Shown piece by piece: positions 59,081 to 64,000 of a stretch of 64,000 bases of DNA; the stretch's first letter is position 1; each line of letters begins with the position of its first letter. The stretch is from RYN-230 sp963834515 (GTDB lineage Bacteria > Actinomycetota > Actinomycetes > Streptosporangiales > Streptosporangiaceae). The stretch lies in NCBI GenBank assembly GCA_963834515.1, contig CAWICB010000009.1:248001-312000 (forward strand), in the 5' to 3' direction. The position numbers were made by a program, and so were the translations under genes. Below the pieces are notes generated by a model that was not told where the DNA came from, did not search any database, and saw only the letters and a program-made list of their open reading frames with translations.

Positions 59081-60285
59081 TGCGGGACCCGCGCTTCGAC
59101 GACCCAGGTGCCGCCGTCCCGCCGGGCGCTCAGCGTGCCGTGCAGCAGGAGCAGGCGCTCCCGCATCCCAGCCAGCCCGTACCGGCCGTTCACCGTGGCC
59201 AGCCCCGCTTCCTGTGCATCGTGGCCAGCCGCCCCGAGCAGGTTGGTCACCCGGAGGCTGGTGTCCGCGTCCGTGTAGTCGAGACGGATCTCGACCGGCT
59301 GGTGCGGCGCGTGCTTGGCCGTGTTGACCAGCGCCTCCTGCGCGGTCCGGGTGATGGCCAGCCCAGCGTCCGGGGACAGCGGCCGGGGCACGCCGCGGAC
59401 CTCGAAGCTCACCGGCGCCCCGTGCCGCCGCTGATGGCCGGCGCTGAGTTCGGCCAGCCCAGCGGGCAGGGGCAGGGTTTCGCCGCGCAGCGCGTGCACC
59501 GCCCGGCGGGTCTCGGTGAGCCCGTCGGTGGCCATCCGGTGCGCCTGATCCAGCAGTTCCACCGCCCGCGGCACGTCGTGGCGGTCGGTCAGCACGGCCC
59601 GGGCGACCTGGATCTGCACGCCCAGCGCGCCGAGCGAGTGGGCCAGCACGTCGTGGATCTCCCGCGCGATCCGGGTCCGCTCCTGCAGCGTGGCCAGCCT
59701 GGCATGTTCGTCATTGAGCTGCTCCGCCTTGGCCAGCAGCGCAGCCGACTGCTCGGCCTGGATCCGGCTGGACCGCCGGTTGAGGCCGAGCAGGAGGAAG
59801 ATAAGCAGGCCGCCACAGTTGGCCGCGATCACCCAGATGCCCGCGCCGACGGCCAGCCCGGCAGCCACGGCGCCGAGCATGCCCAGCCCGGTCACGGTCC
59901 ACGCGGTGACCAGGCTGGTCTCGCTGGCCGCGACCAGCGCTGCGGCCAGGCCGAGATAGATGAGCGACCCGCCCTTGGCGCTGGCCGCGGCGCTGGTGAG
60001 CGTCACCGCGCCGAGGGCGTAGGGCTGCAGGCGGGCGTACCGGGCGCGGAACGACGGCCGGAGGTCGCCCAGGGCCCAGCACGCCATGACCAGGGTGCCC
60101 AACGTGAACGCGACGACCTGAGCGGCGAATGCCACCCGGCCCGACCAGTGCGCGGTGAACGTCAGGCAGCCGACCAGGACAAGCAGGGCCACCCGCACCG
60201 TCCAGTTCGCGGCCCGCAGCATGACCTCATTGTCGCGCGCCGCGGCCCGGGAGGAACCCCGGGCACGCTGTGCGACACCGATCAT
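59077..60285 (-). CDS. NarL-type sensor histidine kinase (HisKA_3)
   Basis: 402 residues from ATG 60285; the frame is open further upstream but that part overlaps the DUF1453 gene. Five to six N-terminal membrane helices (to about 175), a coiled coil, the HisKA_3 box ERTRIAREIHDVLAHSLGAL with the phosphoacceptor His, and the HATPase domain with ITRTAQEALVNTAKHAPHQP and GRYGLAGMRERLLLLHG. The ATG overlaps the previous stop (ATGA) and its own stop overlaps the regulator start, so three genes form one coupled operon. Confidence 0.93.
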   Translation of the reverse strand: MIGVAQRARGSSRAAARDNEVMLRAANWTVRVALLVLVGCLTFTAHWSGRVAFAAQVVAFTLGTLVMACWALGDLRPSFRARYARLQPYALGAVTLTSAAASAKGGSLIYLGLAAALVAASETSLVTAWTVTGLGMLGAVAAGLAVGAGIWVIAANCGGLLIFLLLGLNRRSSRIQAEQSAALLAKAEQLNDEHARLATLQERTRIAREIHDVLAHSLGALGVQIQVARAVLTDRHDVPRAVELLDQAHRMATDGLTETRRAVHALRGETLPLPAGLAELSAGHQRRHGAPVSFEVRGVPRPLSPDAGLAITRTAQEALVNTAKHAPHQPVEIRLDYTDADTSLRVTNLLGAAGHDAQEAGLATVNGRYGLAGMRERLLLLHGTLSARRDGGTWVVEARVPQ

Positions 60286-60779
60286 CGCCCGTCCGTGAAC
60301 GCCGTCCGGCCCGGGACGCTCAGCGGCAGCCCGGCCCGGCTGGCGCGCAGCCCGATCATGGCCGCCTGGGCCAGCCGGTTGATGCCGAGGACCAGGAGCA
60401 CCGAGTCGACTGACGCGGCCGCCTTGGCGTGCAGCGACAGCGCAACCGCCATGACCGCCACCCGGGACACAACGAGCGCCGCCCACCACCACAGGCCGCG
60501 CAGCGGCAGCCGGCCCCATAGCTGGCCGCCCCGCGACTCCAGGTGCATGGTCACGCCCTGGCCCAGCCCGATGACGGCGGCGACCATGGCGCTGGCCGCG
60601 ATGCACGCGACATCGATGGGCCGGACGGCCATCCCGGCCAGGTTCTCCAGCCCGAACAGGACGAGAACCGCGGGCAGGATCACCACCCGCTTCCACGACA
60701 GCGTGACGCCCTTGACCTGGCTGATGATCACGGCCACGACGACGGCCGCGATCACCACGGCGAACACGAGATCATTCAT
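60282..60779 (-). CDS. DUF1453 / CcdC-like membrane protein
   Basis: 165 residues from ATG 60779 (GGAG eight bases upstream), four to five hydrophobic helices: LVFAVVIAAVVVAVIISQVK, VVILPAVLVLFGLENLAGMA, DVACIAASAMVAAVIGLGQG. It resembles CcdC/DUF1453 proteins. As first gene of a kinase/regulator operon it may be a sensor accessory. Confidence 0.75.
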   Translation of the reverse strand: MNDLVFAVVIAAVVVAVIISQVKGVTLSWKRVVILPAVLVLFGLENLAGMAVRPIDVACIAASAMVAAVIGLGQGVTMHLESRGGQLWGRLPLRGLWWWAALVVSRVAVMAVALSLHAKAAASVDSVLLVLGINRLAQAAMIGLRASRAGLPLSVPGRTAFTDGR

Positions 60780-60880
60780 AACGCCGCTCCTCCGCACTGC
60801 CCGCCAGCCTCTGGGCGGGGACATGGCCCGACGCTACGAGCGCGCCCGGTAGGCCGGCGTCGGCCCGCGGGCCTAACTGC

Positions 60881-60921
60881 GGTATGAGATCCGGCCCGGC
60901 CGCTCATACCGGGCTCATACC
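60881..60921. promoter_or_regulatory. GGTATGAG / CTCATACC operator-like array
   Basis: GGTATGAG at 60881-60888, and its reverse complement CTCATACC at 60903-60910 and 60914-60921, in the 234-base divergent region between the DUF1453/kinase/regulator operon and MMPL. Suggests a binding site for the NarL-type regulator acting on both directions (inference). Confidence 0.55.
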
Positions 60922-61013
60922 GGGCCCGCGCCGAATCAGACCGGCGGGCCGATTCGGCCGGCCGCCGGTTCCCGGGAGCGTGAAGGCAGCGAACCAGTTC
61001 CTGAGGAGTTCCC

Positions 61014-63179
61014 ATGTCCATTGCTGCCCACCGGCCGGAACGGCCGGCCTCCGGCGACCGGCTGGCCACCTGGCTGCGCTGGCTGCGCTGGCCGGTGATG
61101 ATCGCCTGGGTCATCGCCATCGTGCTGCTCGAACCGCTGGCCAGCGGCCTGTCCAAAGTGACCAACGACACCGCCTCGGCCTACTTGCCCGCCTCGGCGC
61201 CGTCCACCCGGGTGGCCGAACTCCAGGAGGCCGCCCAGCACGGCCCCGGCCAGCCCGAGACCGACCCCGCAGTGGTGCTGTTCACCGACCGGGCCGGCCT
61301 GACGGCCGCCGGCCTGGCCACGGTCGGCTCGGCCCGGGCCGCCGTAGCCCGGCTGGCCGGCCACGTCCGCGGGCTGGCCGCGCCGGGACGGCCGCGCCGG
61401 TCGGCCGACGGCCAGGCCGACGCGTTCACGGCCGGCGTCACCGCTCCGTCGGACGACGTGACGACCGTTGATACCGACGCGGTGAAGGCCATCCGGCGGG
61501 CCGTAACCGGGACGGCCAGCCGCGCCAGCCCGGGCCTGCGCGCCACCGTGACCGGATCGGCCGCGCTGAACGCGGACAGCGGCATCAGCAGCAAGACCCA
61601 GACCAAGCTGCTGCTCGCCGCGCTGATCATCGTGGTGATCATCCTGCTGCTCGTCTACCGCAGCCCACTGCTCTGGCTGCTCCCGCTGTTCGGCGCGATC
61701 GGGGCCATCGTGGTGGCCAAGGCGGCCACCCACGGGCTGGCCAGCGCGGGGCTCACGGTGAGCTCGCTGTCCGCCGCCATCCTGACCGTGCTGGTGCTGG
61801 GCGCGGCCAGCGACTACGCGCTGCTGCTGACCCACCGCTACCGGGAAGAACTGCGGCACCACGCAGCCACCGAGGACGCGATGGCGGCCGCGCTGCGCCG
61901 CACCGTCCCGACCCTGGCTGCCTCGGCTGCCACTGTGATCTGCGCGATGATCTGCCTGCTGGCCGCGGAATCGGCCTCGCTGCACGGCCTCGGCCCGGTC
62001 GGCGCGGTCGGTATCGCGACCGCGCTGCTGGCCCAGGTCACGTTCCTGCCCGCGCTGCTCCTGGTGTTCGGCCGGGCGGCGTTCTGGCCCCGGATCCCGC
62101 GGGCCGGCCAGGCCGGGCACGAGGAGTCCCGGCTGTGGTCCCGGGCCGGCCAGCGGGTGGCCCGCCACCCCGGCTGGACCACCCTGGTGGCCGCGGTGCT
62201 GCTCGGCGCGGTGTGCCTCAGCCTGGCCGCGGTGCGCATCACCAACAATCCGCTGGACACCGTGAAGGGTCGCCCGGGCAGCGTGACCGGCGCGAACCTG
62301 CTGGCCGAGCACTACGGGGCGGGGGTCAACGACCCGCTGACCGTGCTGGCCCGGCCGGCCGACGGGAGCGCAGCCGCCACGGCGGCCCGGGCCACCGGCG
62401 GCGTCGCCACCGTCACGCCCAGCGGGCCGGTGGGCGGTTATGCCAGCTACTCGGTCACCCTGTCCGTGCCGCCATACCGGCCAGCCGGATCGGCCGCGAT
62501 CCAGGACCTGCGCCGCCGCCTGGACCGCGCCGCGCCAGGCTCGCTGGTGGGCGGTGGGCCGGCCATCCAGTACGACATCACCCAGGCCGCCCACCGCGAC
62601 ACCTGGCTGCTGTTCCCACTGGTCTTCGCGGTCATCTTCGTGATCATCGCGGTGCTGCTTCAGGCCATCGTGGCGCCGCTGGTACTAGTCGCCACGACCG
62701 CGCTCAGTTTCGCCGCCGCGTTCGGGCTGGCCGACCTGATCTGGCGGTACGGGTTCGGCTACGCGGGCGTCGAGGCCCAGCTGCCGCTGTACATCTTCAT
62801 CTTCCTGGTCGCGCTCGGGGTGGACTACAACATCTTCCTCAGCGCCCGGATCCGCGAGGAAGCCCGGCAGCTCGGCACGAGGCAGGGCACGCTGCGCGGG
62901 CTGGCCGTGACCGGCGGGGTGATCACCGCGGCGGGGATCGTGATGGCCGGCACGTTCGCCGCGCTCACCCAGCTGCCGTCCGTGCCCGTGGCCGAGGTCG
63001 GCATCGCGGTGGCTGTGGGCGTGCTGCTCGACACCCTGCTGGTCCGCACCGTGCTGGTGCCGGCCGCCCTGCTCACGCTCGGCGAGCGGGCCTGGTGGCC
63101 GTCCCGGCCCGGCGGGGCGGACCGCAGGCCAGGGCCCCGGCTGGCCCGGTCCCGGCCGGCCACCACGCCAGCCGACTGA
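61014..63179 (+). CDS. MMPL family RND-type transporter
   Basis: 721 residues, ATG 61014 after GAGGAGTTCCC. Two repeats of one plus five membrane helices with the MMPL core motifs ILTVLVLGAASDYALLLTHR and YIFIFLVALGVDYNIFLSAR (the Asp-Tyr proton-relay signature twice). These proton-driven pumps export lipids, siderophores or drugs. Transcribed divergently from a two-component operon that could control it. Confidence 0.92.
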   Translation: MSIAAHRPERPASGDRLATWLRWLRWPVMIAWVIAIVLLEPLASGLSKVTNDTASAYLPASAPSTRVAELQEAAQHGPGQPETDPAVVLFTDRAGLTAAGLATVGSARAAVARLAGHVRGLAAPGRPRRSADGQADAFTAGVTAPSDDVTTVDTDAVKAIRRAVTGTASRASPGLRATVTGSAALNADSGISSKTQTKLLLAALIIVVIILLLVYRSPLLWLLPLFGAIGAIVVAKAATHGLASAGLTVSSLSAAILTVLVLGAASDYALLLTHRYREELRHHAATEDAMAAALRRTVPTLAASAATVICAMICLLAAESASLHGLGPVGAVGIATALLAQVTFLPALLLVFGRAAFWPRIPRAGQAGHEESRLWSRAGQRVARHPGWTTLVAAVLLGAVCLSLAAVRITNNPLDTVKGRPGSVTGANLLAEHYGAGVNDPLTVLARPADGSAAATAARATGGVATVTPSGPVGGYASYSVTLSVPPYRPAGSAAIQDLRRRLDRAAPGSLVGGGPAIQYDITQAAHRDTWLLFPLVFAVIFVIIAVLLQAIVAPLVLVATTALSFAAAFGLADLIWRYGFGYAGVEAQLPLYIFIFLVALGVDYNIFLSARIREEARQLGTRQGTLRGLAVTGGVITAAGIVMAGTFAALTQLPSVPVAEVGIAVAVGVLLDTLLVRTVLVPAALLTLGERAWWPSRPGGADRRPGPRLARSRPATTPAD

Positions 63180-63193
63180 GCCCGCACGGTGAC

Positions 63194-63228
63194 CCGGGCA
63201 GGCCGCGACGGGGCCGCGGCCTGCCCGG
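63194..63228. terminator. hairpin terminator between MMPL and DevR-like genes
   Basis: Perfect 13-base stem CCGGGCAGGCCGC / GCGGCCTGCCCGG with a nine-base loop, between convergent genes. Confidence 0.75.
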
Positions 63229-63258
63229 CCACACCGGGCCAGCCCAGGCCCGCCGGGG

Positions 63259-63939
63259 TCAGCCGCCGGGCGAGGCGAGCCGGGCGGCCAGCGCGGCCGC
63301 CTGGGACCGCCGGTGCAGGCCCAGCTTGCCGAGCACCGCGGACACGTAGTTCTTGGCCGTCTTCTCCGACAGGAACATCCGCTCAGCGATCTGCCGGTTG
63401 GTCAGGCCGTCCCCGATCAGGTCGAGCACCCGCTTCTCCTGCGCGGACAGCGCCGACACGGACTGCTCGCTGGCTGATCCTTCGCGCAGCCGGCGCATCA
63501 GCCGCCGGGCGGCATCGGCGTCGAGCGTGGACCCGCCCGCCGCCACCACCCGGACCGCGCCGATCAGCTCGGCCGCGGAGTCCTGCTTCATCACGTAGCC
63601 GGCCGCCCCGGCCATGATGGCGCCCAGCAGCGCCTCATCGTCGCCGTACGCGGTGAGCATCAGGCACGCGGTGCCGGGCAGGGCGGACCGGATCTCCCGG
63701 CATACCGTCACGCCATCCCCGTCCGGCAGCCGGACGTCCAGCAGGGCGACATCCGGCCGCAGCGCCCGCATCCGGCTCAGCCCGGACTCCGCGGTGCCGG
63801 CCTCACCGACCACCTCGATGTCAGGCTCGGCCTCGAGCAGGTTGCGCAGGCCGCGCCGCACCACCTCGTGATCATCGAGCAGGAAGACGCGGGTCAGCCT
63901 GCTGGTGCTATCGGCCTCCGCGCCGGGTTCCTGACTCAT
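63259..63939 (-). CDS. DevR/NarL-family response regulator
   Basis: 226 residues from ATG 63939 (GGGGGTCCCC just upstream); ATG 63951 in frame is possible. Receiver with VFLLDDHEVVRRGLRNLLEA, phosphoacceptor Asp in VALLDVRLPDGDG, Thr in CLMLTAYGDD, Lys in AGYVMKQDSA. C-terminal HTH: LSAQEKRVLDLIGDGLTNRQ followed by MFLSEKTAKNYVSAVLGKLG. Layout and the KTAKNYVS helix resemble the DevR/DosR group, which responds to hypoxia or NO through a DevS-like kinase (family knowledge); no kinase is seen in the window. Confidence 0.92.
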   Translation of the reverse strand: MSQEPGAEADSTSRLTRVFLLDDHEVVRRGLRNLLEAEPDIEVVGEAGTAESGLSRMRALRPDVALLDVRLPDGDGVTVCREIRSALPGTACLMLTAYGDDEALLGAIMAGAAGYVMKQDSAAELIGAVRVVAAGGSTLDADAARRLMRRLREGSASEQSVSALSAQEKRVLDLIGDGLTNRQIAERMFLSEKTAKNYVSAVLGKLGLHRRSQAAALAARLASPGG

Positions 63940-64000
63940 GGGGACCCCCATCTCTCACAGCCGCCCCACACCGAGCCGTCCGCCACTGATTAGCGTACTA

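Overview
The window comes from a high-GC actinomycete chromosome. It carries a mycothiol ligase (mshC), an XRE-DUF5753 / DUF397 / ATP-binding protein trio, LytR-CpsA-Psr and MMPL proteins, oligoribonuclease followed by tRNA-His, a MocR regulator and several NarL- and OmpR-type two-component systems. Together these fit a mycelial or soil actinobacterium (Streptosporangiales/Streptomyces-like); the order cannot be fixed by reading alone.

Layout. 1-31.9 kb is ordinary chromosome: an FAD oxidase fragment, DUF4192, alditol oxidase, a class-C beta-lactamase-like hydrolase, mshC with an amidase, a CPBP protease, a TrmH methyltransferase, a VWA/solute-binding lipoprotein-like protein, MocR/PPOX, orn, LCP, an OmpR-type two-component pair, and fructosamine kinase with a low-molecular-weight phosphatase. 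A GC-rich dispersed repeat occurs three times here (15.1, 30.3 and 31.9 kb). 32.0-35.3 kb encodes secreted proteins (S53 peptidase, PQQ-type beta-propeller). 36.5-42.9 kb is a polysaccharide locus: a GT-C membrane glycosyltransferase translationally coupled to a cellulose-synthase-like GT2, then a secreted GH12-like and a secreted GH26-like hydrolase, in long intergenic DNA that is visibly more AT-rich than the rest.

43.1-57.0 kb is a decayed accessory island built on tRNA-Lys(CTT). A 5' half of tRNA-Lys lies at 43.1 kb, an intact tRNA-Lys at 53.2 kb beside a broken tyrosine integrase, and a diverged 3' half at 56.95 kb. Between them are an IS30 element with recognisable terminal inverted repeats, a second DDE transposase, and fragments of a Mom/XF1762-like gene, an Rhs repeat, a LuxR regulator, an alpha/beta hydrolase and two XRE regulators. 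A few intact genes remain (GT-C transferase, VOC protein, PRC-barrel protein). 57.2-63.9 kb returns to chromosome: PPOX and DUF1345 proteins, a three-gene coupled DUF1453/histidine kinase/response regulator operon divergent from an MMPL transporter, and a DevR-like regulator.

Several otherwise well-conserved genes (mshC, a sensor kinase, a phosphotransferase, an FAD oxidoreductase, the IS30 transposase, the integrase) are interrupted by one-base shifts. Some must be real decay, but the pattern also raises the possibility of sequencing or assembly error, so each broken gene is annotated across its whole span and the breaks are stated.
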